From Streptomyces sp. F001 (GTDB lineage Bacteria > Actinomycetota > Actinomycetes > Streptomycetales > Streptomycetaceae), in assembly GCF_004187715.1 (NCBI RefSeq), contig NZ_QZWF01000005.1, positions 310,001 to 374,000 of the forward strand: a stretch of 64,000 bases of DNA. Reading direction: 5' to 3'. Shown piece after piece: positions 43,718 to 53,300 of this stretch. The translations under genes and the position numbers were made by a program. The notes under the pieces are model-generated. The model was given only the letters and a program-made list of their open reading frames with translations. It made no database searches and was not told the DNA's origin. Within the stretch, counting starts at the first letter, position 1. Each line of letters opens with the position of its first letter.

Positions 43718-44737
43718 GGCTGTGTCGGAATCCGTCCGCTGTCCCCGGCTCTCGGTCTCCCTGATCGCATCCCGGTAGGCCCGCGCCGCCGCCCGTAGCG
43801 CCGCTTCCGGGTCGACGCCCTCCGCCTCGGCCCGTATCGCCAGCGCCAGCAGCTCGTACCCGACGCCCTCGGTCTTCGGCAGGGGCACCTCCAGGCCCGC
43901 CGTACGCACCCGGGACGCCAGCTTCGCCGCGAGGGCCAGGCCCGGCTGGTGCAGGGGGATGCCCTCCGTCACCGACGTACGCCGCTTCTCCTGTGCCTTC
44001 GTGCGCAGCCAGTGCTCCTTGACCTCCTCGGGTGTCGAGGCCGTCTCGTCCCCGAAGACATGCGGATGGCGGTGGATGAGCTTGGCGACGATGCCGGCCG
44101 CCACGTCGTCGATCGAGAAGGGCGCGTCCGGGTCCTCCTCGGCTATCCGGGCGTGGAAGACGACCTGGAGGAGGACGTCACCGAGTTCCTCGCGCAGCTC
44201 CTCGCGGTCGCCGTCCTCGATCGCCTCGACGAGTTCGTACGCCTCCTCGATGCCGTACTTCGCCAGGCCCTGGTGGGTCTGCCGGGACGACCACGGGCAT
44301 TCGGCGCGGATACGGTCCATGACCTGCACGAGGTCGAGGAGGCGGGCGCCCGGCAGGTCGTAGGAGGCGGGGAGCAGCTCCAGCTCCGGCATCTGCACGC
44401 GTCCGGTGCCGGCGAGGCGGGCCAGGCCGTCGGTCAGCGCGGGCTCGCCCTCACCCGTGGCGACGACCACCACGGTGTGCCCGTCGGCGCACACGTCGAC
44501 CAGTTCCTCGGCGGTCGGGGACTCCTCGGCCACGGATATCCCCGCCTCCCGCAGATACGGCAGCTGCGGATGTGCCCCGTCCCCGCAGAGCACCCGGTCG
44601 GCGGTGCGCAACGCCTGCCACGCCGGCCAGGAGAGCAGGCCGGGCGCGACACGGTGACTGGTGGTGAGCAGGACGATCCGGCCGGGGGCGAGGTCGGGGC
44701 TCGTGTCCGGGGCGCCTTCGAAGCTGGTTGCGTTCAC
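43703..44737 (-). CDS. mazG: MazG-family nucleoside triphosphate pyrophosphohydrolase
   Basis: 344 aa. The N-terminal half is a tetrapyrrole-methylase-like remnant (IVLLTTSHRVAPGLLSWPAWQAL and HTVVVVATGEGEPAL), typical of the long actinobacterial form. The C-terminal MazG domain has RIRAECPWSSRQTHQGLAKYGIEEAYELVEAIEDGDREELREELGDVLLQVVFHARIAEE, with the EExxE12-28ExxD metal ligands. It clears aberrant (d)NTPs. GTG 44737 (MNATSFEGAPD) is preferred; GTG 44755 is in frame. A TTACGT-like -10 just upstream suggests a very short leader. Confidence 0.92.
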   Translation of the reverse strand: MNATSFEGAPDTSPDLAPGRIVLLTTSHRVAPGLLSWPAWQALRTADRVLCGDGAHPQLPYLREAGISVAEESPTAEELVDVCADGHTVVVVATGEGEPALTDGLARLAGTGRVQMPELELLPASYDLPGARLLDLVQVMDRIRAECPWSSRQTHQGLAKYGIEEAYELVEAIEDGDREELREELGDVLLQVVFHARIAEEDPDAPFSIDDVAAGIVAKLIHRHPHVFGDETASTPEEVKEHWLRTKAQEKRRTSVTEGIPLHQPGLALAAKLASRVRTAGLEVPLPKTEGVGYELLALAIRAEAEGVDPEAALRAAARAYRDAIRETESRGQRTDSDTAGTGD

Positions 44738-44801
44738 GATCCGAACGTAACCCACGTCGCCGACAAGCCCTCGAGTTGTCCACAGGCAGGCCGCCGCACC
44801 G

Positions 44802-45446
44802 TTACGCCGGTTGCTGTGCCTGCGCCGTCGAGACGTCCCGTACCCACGGCGCCTGCTGGTCGACGCGGCTGCTCCGCTCGACGTCCCAGGCGCCGTAGCG
44901 CGGGTTGAGGTCGACGTTCAGCTTCTCGGAAGCCTTGGACAGGGCGTCCCAGAAGGCCGGCTGGCTGGTGTCGGTGCCGAGCTTCGCGGCGAGCTTCTGG
45001 GCCTCGAGCTGGAGACGGAGATTCTCGTCCAGCCGCTCCGGCGCAATGCTGTACTGCTGCAGCCAGGCCGTCTGCAGCGCCTCGGGGCCACCGACCTGCT
45101 CCTCCAGGCCGGCCCGCATCTCCTGGACCTCCTTGCGGCTGACGGTGATGCCGGCGTCCTGGGCGGCGCGGTGCAGCACCCGGTCCAGGACCATGTTGTG
45201 CAGGGTGTCGCGGGACAGGGTGCCGGTGTTGGCGATGGCCTGCGCGTACTGCGCCTCGCCGTTCACCGCCGTCCGCTGCGCCGCGCGCACCTCGTTCACC
45301 CTGCTCTCGAGCTGGGACACGGTGATCCGCTGACCGCCGACGACGGCCGCCGCACCGGGGTGCGCATCGTTTCCGCAGGCGGTGAGGAGCGGGCCCGCGG
45401 CGATCGCGGCGGACAGGAGGAGCGCGGTGCGACGACGGCGGTGCAA
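44802..45446 (-). CDS. SurA-like peptidylprolyl isomerase/chaperone lipoprotein
   Basis: 214 aa. Signal sequence HRRRRTALLLSAAIAAGPLLTAC with lipobox LTAC, then a SurA_N-type domain: AVVGGQRITVSQLESRVNEVRAAQ, LVLDRVLHRAAQDAGITVSRKEVQEMRAGLEEQ and LRLQLEAQKLAAKLGT. No parvulin isomerase domain is present, so a chaperone role outside the membrane is more likely than isomerase activity. The TTG start at 45446 is supported by CGGGAGG upstream. Confidence 0.85.
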   Translation of the reverse strand: MHRRRRTALLLSAAIAAGPLLTACGNDAHPGAAAVVGGQRITVSQLESRVNEVRAAQRTAVNGEAQYAQAIANTGTLSRDTLHNMVLDRVLHRAAQDAGITVSRKEVQEMRAGLEEQVGGPEALQTAWLQQYSIAPERLDENLRLQLEAQKLAAKLGTDTSQPAFWDALSKASEKLNVDLNPRYGAWDVERSSRVDQQAPWVRDVSTAQAQQPA

Positions 45447-45640
45447 GGAAACCTCCCGAGGAGATTGCAATAACAGGTGCGGCGCGCAGCGCCTCCACCA
45501 GGGGTGGTGGTCGGGCGACGGGCGGGCGCACAAAGTCTTGCGGTGATCGATAGTAGGCAGCGGCCCAGCTTTGGCCAACCCATTCGACCAACGATTCACC
45601 AGGACTTCGGGCACCGCCGCGCCACCCGGCCGCAGGAGGA

Positions 45641-47166
45641 CTACCCGCGTACCTGGCCCAGCCACTGCAGCGTCCGGCGTACCTCCACCGCCAGCGGATG
45701 CCCGGGGCCGTTCAGCCGTTCCACGTCGTGCAGGAGCCGGGCCAGCGTGTCGTGCGCGGCGGCACGGTCGCCGACGGCGAGGAGAAGGTGGCCGATGCGG
45801 CGGCGGACGTCGTGGGAGAGCTCGGGGTCGCCGGAGACGTACTGGTTCTCGTAGTACGGCAGCAGCGCCCGGTACGCGGCGAGCGCCGCCGCCGGTTCGC
45901 CGAGCTGTTCGAGGCACTGGGCGGCCTCGTAGCGGAACCGCAGGGACTGCGGGTCGGCCTGGCCGGCCTCGGCGGCGCGCTCGTCGGCGAGGCGGCGCAG
46001 TTCGGGGAGCGCGCGCCGGTACTGGCCGTCGTCCATGAGCGTGGCCGCGTACTGCTTGCGCAGGGTGCGGACGACCGGTGAGTGCTCACCGTGCTGCTGC
46101 GCGGCGGCGGGCAGGATCGCGCCGAGGATGTCCACGGCCTGGGTGATGCGTCCCTCGCCCAGGAGACGCTTGACCTCGTCGACGGCGCTCGCGACGTCCG
46201 GCTGCTCGGCGACCGGTGTGACGGGGGCGGGCTGGGGAGCGGGCGTGCGCGCGCGTCCGGCCACGGGGCGTGCGGGCGCAGGAAGGGGCGCGTGGGGTCG
46301 AGGGGCGCCCCGGTGGGCGTGCCGCGCGCGGGCAGGAGCGGCGCCAGGTCCTCGTACACCTCCTGCGCGGAGGCGGGCCGGTGCTGTGGGTCCTTGGCGA
46401 GCAGGCGCAGGACGAGGGCTTCGAGCGCCTCGGGAACCTCGGGCCGGATCCGGCGCACGGGCAGCGGCGGCTCGTACAGGTGCCGGTGCAGCACACCGAG
46501 CGCCGTGGAACCCGCGAACGGGACGTCGCCGCTGAGGAGTTCGTGCAGGAGTACACCGAGTGCGTACAGGTCCGTGTACGGGCCGACCGCGCCGCCCATC
46601 GCCTGCTCGGGCGCCATGTAGGCGGGCGAGCCGATGGGCGAACCGGTGTGCGTCAGGCGCGTGGTGTCGGTGTCCATGACGGAGGCGACGCCCAGGTCGA
46701 GGACGGTGACCGTGCCGTCCTGCTTCACCATCACGTTGCGCGGCTTCAGGTCGCGGTGCACGATCGGCACCGCGTGCACGGCGCTCAGTACGGCGCACAG
46801 TTGCGCGGCGACCGCGACCGCCCACTGCCACGGGTACGGCGTGTGCTCGGCGAGATGGTCGGAGAGGTCGGCGCCGTCGACGTACTGCATGACGAGGAAC
46901 AGCTCCTCGCCCGCACTGCCCGCGTCGTGCACGGTGACGAGCCCGGGGTGGTCGACCTGCGCGGTCACCCGGCACTCGCGCACGAAACGACGGCGCAACT
47001 CGTCGGCCTCCTGCCCGGCCACCTTGTCGGGGCGCAGCAGCTTCACCGCCACGCGCCGGTCGAGCCGCTGGTCGTAGGCCGTCCAGACCTGGCCCATGCC
47101 GCCCTGTCCGATGAGCGTGGCCAGTTCGTAGCGGCCGGCGACGACGCGTGCTGTCGTCACGGTCAC
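45641..47166 (-). pseudogene. PknB-type Ser/Thr protein kinase with TPR-like C-terminus, frameshifted in the linker
   Basis: The kinase domain (1-~265) is complete: LIGQGGMGQVWTAYD, RRVAVKLL, HRDLKPRNVMV, DLGVAS (DFG replaced by DLG), GSPAYMAPEQ. No transmembrane segment is seen. The Pro-rich linker is followed by a TPR-like helical region (EVKRLLGEGRITQAVDILGAILPAAAQQHGE to LAVEVRRTLQWLGQV). Kinase and TPR parts lie in different frames. Adding one C at 46258-46262 gives PWPGRARTPAPQP and rejoins them. If real, the kinase would end in an out-of-frame tail at 45712. GTG 47166 overlaps the upstream stop. Confidence 0.8.
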
Positions 47167-47827
47167 CGTCCGCCCTCGTGGTTGCCGTCGGGCCAGCCCT
47201 CGCGCTGACCGCCCTGCTTGCGCAGGTAGTCGCTGAGCTCGTCGAGTTCGGCACGCACCTGGTCGATCCGGGCCGGCGCGGGGCGCTGGGGCGGCGAGGC
47301 GGTATCGGCGGGCCGGGGGTGGCGGCGTGGCGGGCGTGGCGGCCTGGGATATCGGGCGGGGTGGGCGCGCTTCGGGTGAGCGGGGGCTGCGGGACGGTCG
47401 TCGCCGTGTGGTACGAAGCCTGGGCCGGCGGCTGCGGATAGCCGTACGCCGCGGTGGGCTGCGGGGCGTAGCCGCCGCCGTAGCGGAGCTGGTGGAAGTG
47501 GCGTACGTCCGCGGCGAGGTAGTACGCGATCACCGCCACGAGCGTGCCCAGCAGCAGTGCGAGGCCGGTCCAGCCGCCCGCGGTGTGGATCTCTTCGCCG
47601 GGTTCGCTGCCGAGCAGCACCACGGCCAGGATGTCGATGGCCAGCACCGCCACGAAGAGGCCCCAGTCCAGCGACCTGCGGGTGACGATCGCCAGGCGCA
47701 GCAGCATCGTCCAGGTCAGGAACCCGAGGCTGAGGACGGAGATCGCCACGAACAGCACACGCAGGAGGACCAGCCACGCCGTCGGGGGCGGCTGCTTCAC
47801 CGGCTGCGTGTAGCCGTGGCCATGCAT
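47163..47827 (-). pseudogene. Multi-pass membrane protein upstream of the kinase, frameshifted near the C-terminus
   Basis: ATG 47827 follows CAGGAGCAGCC. Three or four helices are visible (AWLVLLRVLFVAISVLSLGFLTWTMLLRLAIV, GLFVAVLAIDILAVVLLG, GLALLLGTLVAVIAYYLAADV), then a Tyr/Pro/Gln-rich cytoplasmic segment. The conserved tail ARIDQVRAELDELSDYLRKQGGQREGW is in another frame and is restored by one extra C in the five-C run at 47315-47319. The restored stop overlaps the kinase start by four bases, which supports the shift being an error and the two genes being coupled. Confidence 0.8.
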
Positions 47828-48019
47828 GGCTGCTCCTGGTGCCTGAGGTGGGCGGACGAGGCCGGCCGGCGTCGGGCAACGCCAGTCGTGCGATTGTCGC
47901 ATCGAGCGTATAGGTCGACACCGACAAGCGGTCCCGGGTTGTATCGAACCGTTGTCGCACTGATCACTGCCGTCGTTCACGCCGCGTGCGATCTCACGCC
48001 CTGTACCGGCCCGTGCCGC

Positions 48020-48763
48020 TCACAGTCGGTGCCGCATCCACACGTTGGGCTCGACGTACACCGCGAACCCGTGCTCCGGCTCGCAGCGCACGGGCACCAG
48101 GGCACCGGGCACCTCGATGTCGCCTGCAGCGTCGAAGGGCAGCCCGGTCCAGCGGCGCCAGTCGTGCAGCGAGGCGGCCACCGCCATCGACGCCGGCGCC
48201 ACGGAGTGGACGGTGGCGCCCGCCCGGGCGTGGACGCGCAGCCAGGGGTCGTGCGGGAGCCCGTCGGGGCGCACTCGGCGGGCGTACTCCTCCATGGGCG
48301 TACGGGGTTCCAGGTGCTTGGCGCTGGGGCGCACGGGGGCGACGACCTCGTTGAAGCCGAGGGCGCGGGCGTTGTCGCGCATCGCCGTGAGCATGCGGCC
48401 GGACAGGCCGAGGCCCTGGGCGTGCGGGGCGACGGTGATCGAGATCGCGCTGACCGTGTCGGGGCGGACACCGTGACGCAGGTCGGCGAACGCCCACAGA
48501 AGCACCTCGTCCCAGCCACGGGCGGGCAGTTCACCACGGCCCTCGGCGGCGAGCGCGAAGGGAACGCTGTGAGCGTGCGCGACGACCTCACCGTTCTCGT
48601 CCTCGGCGAACTGCACGTACTGCGGCAGTTCGGCGGCGATCTGCGGATAGTAGGCGTCCCCCACCGGGTCGTTGATGACGAACTTCGGCCAGGTGTTGGC
48701 CATCCCGGCCACCCGGTCGAGCATGTCCGGCCGTTCGGCGAGACTCGATACCTTCAGCTCCAT
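48020..48763 (-). CDS. GNAT-family N-acetyltransferase
   Basis: 247 aa from ATG 48763 (MELKVSSLAERPDML). The acetyl-CoA pyrophosphate loop is ITVAPHAQGLGLSGRMLTAMRDNARALGF (Q/RxxGxG/A motif, ~125-150), followed by EVVAPVRPSAKHLEPRTPMEEYARRVRPDGLPHDPWLRVHARAGATV. The substrate is not predictable. The longer open frame upstream to 49003 reads antisense of nothing coding and overlaps the NUDIX remnant; it lacks conservation. It follows the kinase operon by ~190 bases on the same strand. Confidence 0.85.
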   Translation of the reverse strand: MELKVSSLAERPDMLDRVAGMANTWPKFVINDPVGDAYYPQIAAELPQYVQFAEDENGEVVAHAHSVPFALAAEGRGELPARGWDEVLLWAFADLRHGVRPDTVSAISITVAPHAQGLGLSGRMLTAMRDNARALGFNEVVAPVRPSAKHLEPRTPMEEYARRVRPDGLPHDPWLRVHARAGATVHSVAPASMAVAASLHDWRRWTGLPFDAAGDIEVPGALVPVRCEPEHGFAVYVEPNVWMRHRL

Positions 48764-48821
48764 ACGGCCACGCCAGGCGGCGGCCCGGCGGCGGGGGAAC
48801 GGATTTTCGCGCACCCCGGCC

Positions 48822-48986
48822 TCACTCAGTCCGCTGCGGCCGTCGGTGCACCAGGATCCGCCCGTCGGGGCGACGGCAGACGGTCGTCGCGACGCGGTGC
48901 AGCCATCCACTTCGCACCGCCTCGCCCCGCTCGACAACTCCGAGCACCCGGTCCTGATCGTCGACCTGCTCCACCAGTTCGCCCAT
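48822..48986 (-). pseudogene. NUDIX hydrolase remnant (N-terminal fragment)
   Basis: MGELVEQVDDQDRVLGVVERGEAVRSGWLHRVATTVCRRPDGRILVHRR is the typical N-terminal strand-helix part of a NUDIX hydrolase, ending after 54 residues at a TGA. The Nudix box (GX5EX7REUXEEXGU) and all downstream sequence are absent in every frame before the GNAT gene begins 59 bases later. A deletion has therefore removed ~two thirds of the gene. It is followed collinearly by the GNAT gene. Confidence 0.65.
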
Positions 48987-49048
48987 GACCCACACCGTTC
49001 CACACCGCTCTGACAGCGGTGCCCGCAGGCCGCGAAACATGGGGAAGC

Positions 49049-49864
49049 TCAGGCGCCGCACTGCTGGAGCATCATGTTCTTGTCCGCCGCCGTGACAGGC
49101 AGCTCGTACTTGAGCGCCACTTGCGCGAACCGCGCCGAGTACGAGCAGCGGATCGCCTTGCTGGGCGGCAGCCATGACGCTGGTCCCGAGTCGCGTTTGG
49201 CGGAGTTCGTGGAGCCCGAGACCGGCAGGAGATTCAGCGCGTCGTTGGCCACCCGCTGCCGCTTCTCCTCGTCCCAGCGAGCCGCACCCATCTGCCAGGC
49301 GTACGACAACGGCACGACATGGTCCACCTGCACCTCGGTGGCCTTCGCCTTCTTCCAGGCGATGTCCTTGCCCGTGTACGGGTCGTGCAGCTTCATCGAG
49401 ACGACCACGCAGTCGGAACCGGCGCGGAACCGGATGCTTTGACCATCGCGTTTCAGCAAGTCGTTACGCGTGTCGCAGCCGTTCCTCGCGAGCGGCACCC
49501 CGTCGGCCGTGTCCATCCAGGCATAGCCGAACTCGTCACGGTCGTAGCCCGTCTTCGCCCCCCGCCCCTTCGTGGACAGCTCCTCGATGAGGTTGCGGGC
49601 CGCGGCCTTGTCCACGTCCGTCGTCAGGGGCGCGAGCCCTGGTTTCGTACCGTCCGGATTCTTGAGCGGACTGACCGCCTGCCCGGCCTGCGCAGCCCGT
49701 CCGGATCCCGCCGAGGAGTCGTCTTCGCCGAGACCCTCGCATCCCGAGACGAGGAGCACGGCAGTGGCCAGCACCGTCGCCGCGCGGAAGAAGCGCGCGT
49801 TCCCTGCTCCCCCGGCGCGCAGCGCCACAGCGGCGGCCGCGGCCCCGCCTCTCAGACGCGTCAC
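49049..49864 (-). CDS. Secreted HNH (GmrSD/DUF1524-type) nuclease-like lipoprotein
   Basis: 271 aa from GTG 49864 after GGAAAGGGG. A long basic signal region with FFRAATVLATAVLLVSGCEGL gives a lipobox VSGC. The catalytic domain (~95-271) has the DUF1524-like pattern EVQVDHVVPLSYAWQMGA, NDALNLLPVSGSTNSAKRDSGPASWLPP and IRCSYSARFAQVALKYELPV. His of DHV and Asn/His-like ligands suggest a metal-dependent nuclease outside the cell. It is common in Streptomyces and probably used in extracellular DNA turnover. Confidence 0.85.
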   Translation of the reverse strand: MTRLRGGAAAAAVALRAGGAGNARFFRAATVLATAVLLVSGCEGLGEDDSSAGSGRAAQAGQAVSPLKNPDGTKPGLAPLTTDVDKAAARNLIEELSTKGRGAKTGYDRDEFGYAWMDTADGVPLARNGCDTRNDLLKRDGQSIRFRAGSDCVVVSMKLHDPYTGKDIAWKKAKATEVQVDHVVPLSYAWQMGAARWDEEKRQRVANDALNLLPVSGSTNSAKRDSGPASWLPPSKAIRCSYSARFAQVALKYELPVTAADKNMMLQQCGA

Positions 49865-50025
49865 GGTGCGCCCCTTTCCTTGCCTGCCCTGGCCGCCCGT
49901 AGGGGCGGGCTGTGCCCGGTCCCACGGTAGCGGCCGAGAGGTCCAGACCACAGCAGCCCCAACCCTGCATTCCTCGCAAGTCGGGCGTATCGTCGGTTCT
50001 GAGTCACCTCCGGAAGGAGCTCTGG

Positions 50026-50211
50026 ATGGGCATCTTCGACAGGTTCAGGCACAAGGGGGCCCAGGACAGGGCCAAGCAAATGTCCGACGCCGCGGAGAAG
50101 AAGGTCAACGAGAAGACGGGCAACAAGTACGAGGGCCAAGTCGACACTGCCCAGCAGAAGATCGAGGGTCAGCTCGGCATGGACCGCGACCGGCCGCCCG
50201 AGCAGCCGTAG
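50026..50211 (+). CDS. Small antitoxin-like protein (Rv0909/MT0933 family)
   Basis: 61 aa, highly charged: MGIFDRFRHKGAQDRAKQMSDAAEKKVNEKTGNKYEGQVDTAQQKIEGQLGMD. The pattern matches the short actinobacterial family annotated as antitoxin (Rv0909-like). No toxin gene is adjacent, so the antitoxin label is doubtful and a CsbD-like stress role is also possible. ATG 50026 follows GGAAGGAGC. Confidence 0.8.
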   Translation: MGIFDRFRHKGAQDRAKQMSDAAEKKVNEKTGNKYEGQVDTAQQKIEGQLGMDRDRPPEQP

Positions 50212-50294
50212 ACCGGCAGACCCACGGAGGACACCTGGCCGGCCACGGGGCACAACTCCCTGATGGCAGCCCCCTGAACCACCTTGGAACAGAG

Positions 50295-50327
50295 GCCGTC
50301 CGCGGTACTCCACCACCCGCGGACGGC
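50295..50327. terminator. Terminator between the small antitoxin-like gene and mfd
   Basis: GCCGTCCGCGG (50295-50305) and CCGCGGACGGC (50317-50327) form an 11-bp perfect stem with an 11-base loop in the convergent spacer. Confidence 0.85.
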
Positions 50328-50362
50328 TTCGTGCGCCCTTCGCCCCTCGATCACCGCCGCCG

Positions 50363-53300
50363 CTAAGACCCCAGAACCGACGCCAGGAACTCCCCGACCC
50401 ACCCGAGCAGCTCCCGCCCGACCAGCGGCTTCCCGCCCACCTTCGCGGTCTTCGGCCGCGGCACCAGCACCTGGTGGACCGCCGGCTTGATGACCGTCCC
50501 CGGGTACAGCCGCTTGAGCCGCAGTTCCTGCGACTCCCGCAACTCCACCGGTGCGAAGCGGATGTTGTTGCCCTGGAGGACGATCTCGCCGACGCCACAC
50601 GCGCGTGCGAGCATGCGCAGGCCCGCCACCAGGAGGAGGTTCTCCACCGGTTCCGGCAACTTGCCGTAGCGGTCGACGAGTTCCTCCCGTACGGCCTTGA
50701 TGTCCTCCTCCGTGTTGGCGGAGGCGATGGAGCGGTAGGCCTGCAGCCGGAGGCGCTCACCCGGCGCGTAGTCGTGCGGTACGTGGGCGTCGACGGGCAG
50801 TTCGATCTTGACCTCGAGCGGCGGCTCCTCCTCGATCTCGCCGGTCTCCAGCTGACGCCGGTAGTCCGCGACCGCCTCGCCGACCATCCGGACGTACAGA
50901 TCGAATCCCACGCCCGCGATGTGCCCCGACTGCTCGCCGCCGAGGAGGTTTCCGGCTCCCCGGATCTCCAGGTCCTTCATCGCCACGTACATGCCCGCGC
51001 CCATCTCGGTGTGCTGGGCGATGGTGGCGAGCCGCTCGTGCGCGGTCTCCGTCAGCGGCTTCTCCGGCGGGTACAGGAAGTACGCGTACCCGCGCTCACG
51101 CCCACGCCCCACGCGCCCGCGCAGCTGGTGCAGCTGCGACAGACCGAAGGTGTCCCCTCGTTCGACGATCAGCGTGTTCGCGTTGGAGATGTCGATGCCG
51201 GACTCGACGATCGTCGTCGACACGAGCACGTCGAACTTCTTCTCCCAGAAGTCGACGACGACCTGCTCCAGCGCCGACTCCGACATCTGCCCGTGGGCGG
51301 TGGCGATGCGCGCCTCGGGGACGATCTCGCGGAGCCGGGCCGCCGCGCGGTCGATGGACTCCACCCGGTTGTGGATGTAGAAGACCTGGCCCTCGCGCAG
51401 CAGTTCACGCCGGATCGCCGCGCCGATCTGCTTCTCCTCGTACGGCCCGACGAAGGTCAGCACCGGATGCCGTTCCTCCGGCGGGGTCGTGATCGTGGAC
51501 ATCTCGCGGATGCCGGTCACCGCCATCTCGAGCGTGCGCGGGATCGGCGTGGCCGACATGGTCAGCACGTCGACGTTGGCCCGCAGCTTCTTCAGCTGCT
51601 CCTTGTGCTCGACGCCGAACCGCTGCTCCTCGTCGACGATGACGAGCCCCAGGTCCTTGAACTTCGTCTCGGAGGAGAAGAGGCGGTGCGTGCCGATGAC
51701 GACGTCCACCGAGCCCTCCCGCAGGCCCTCCAGGACCGCTTTCGCCTCGGTGTCCGTCTGGAACCGGGACAGCGCCTTCACGCTCACCGGGAACTGCGCG
51801 TACCGCTCGCTGAACGTCCCGAAGTGCTGCTGCACCAGCAGCGTCGTCGGTACGAGGACCGCGGCCTGCTTGCCGTCCTGTACGGCCTTGAAGGCGGCGC
51901 GGACCGCGATCTCCGTCTTGCCGTAGCCGACGTCGCCGCAGATCAGACGGTCCATCGGGACCGACTTCTCCATGTCCTCCTTGACCTCGGCGATGGTCGT
52001 CAGCTGGTCGGGCGTCTCCGCGTAGGGGAAGGCGTCCTCCAGCTCGCGCTGCCACGGGGTGTCCGGCGCGAAGGTGTGCCCGGGGGCCGCCATGCGCGCG
52101 CTGTACAGCTTGATGAGGTCCGCCGCGATCTCCTTGACGGCCTTCTTCGCGCGTGCCTTGGTCTTCGTCCAGTCCGCGCCGCCCAGGCGGTGCAGCGTGG
52201 GCGCCTCGCCGCCGACGTACTTGGTGATCTGTTCCAGCTGGTCGGTGGGGATGTAGAGGCGGTCGCCGGGCTGGCCGCGCTTGGCGGGGGCGTACTCCAC
52301 GACGAGGTACTCGCGTGTGGCGCCCTGCACGGTGCGCTGCACCATCTCGATGTAGCGGCCCACGCCGTGCTGCTCGTGGACGATGTGGTCGCCCGCCTCC
52401 AGGGTGAGCGGGTCGATGGTCTTGCGGCGGCGGGCGGGCATGCGGGCGCCGTCGCGGCCGGCCGCCTTCTGGCCGGACAGGTCGGTCTCGGTGAGCACCG
52501 CGAGCCTGAGCGCCGGGTCGACGAAGCCGTGGTCGATCGAGCCGCACGCCACGTGCACCACGGAGGGGGAGATCTCCCCCAGGTCGGTGTCCAGGCGGGC
52601 GGCGATGCCCTCGCCGCCGAGCACCTCGACCGTGCGGGCGGCCGGGCCGTGGCCCTCGGTGACGAAGACCGTGCGCCAGCCGTCGGCGAGCCAGCCCTTG
52701 GTGTCGGCGAGCGCCTTGGCGGTGTCGCCGCGGTAGGTCTCCGGGGCGTGCATGCCGAGCTTGAGCGTGTCCGCGTCGAGTTCTTCGTCGGCGGCGAACG
52801 GCGACACCGACCACCACATCATGTCCAGCTCGCGGGCCCGGTCGCGGACGTCGGCGATGGACCACAGCGAGGCCGCGCCGACATCGATCGGCGCCTCCCC
52901 GCCCCCCGCGGTGGCCGCCCAGGAGGCCTGCAGGAACTCCTGCGAGGTCGCCACGAGATCCGCGGCACGCGTGCGTACCCGCTCCGGATCGCATACGACG
53001 GCCATGGCGCCCTTCGGCAGTACGTCGAGCAGCAGCTCCATGTCGTCGACGAGGACGGGCGCGAGCGACTCCATGCCCTCCACCGCGATGCCCTCGGCGA
53101 TCTTGCCGAGCAGCTCGCCCAGCTCGGGGTGCGCCTCGGCGAGGGCACGCGCGCGCGTGCGGACGTCTTCCGTCAACAGAAGTTCACGGCAGGGCGAGGC
53201 CCACAGGCCGTGCTCGGCGACCTCCAGCGACCGCTGGTCGGCCACCTTGAAGTAGCGGATCTCCTCGACGTCGTCGCCCCAGAACTCGATGCGCAGGGGG

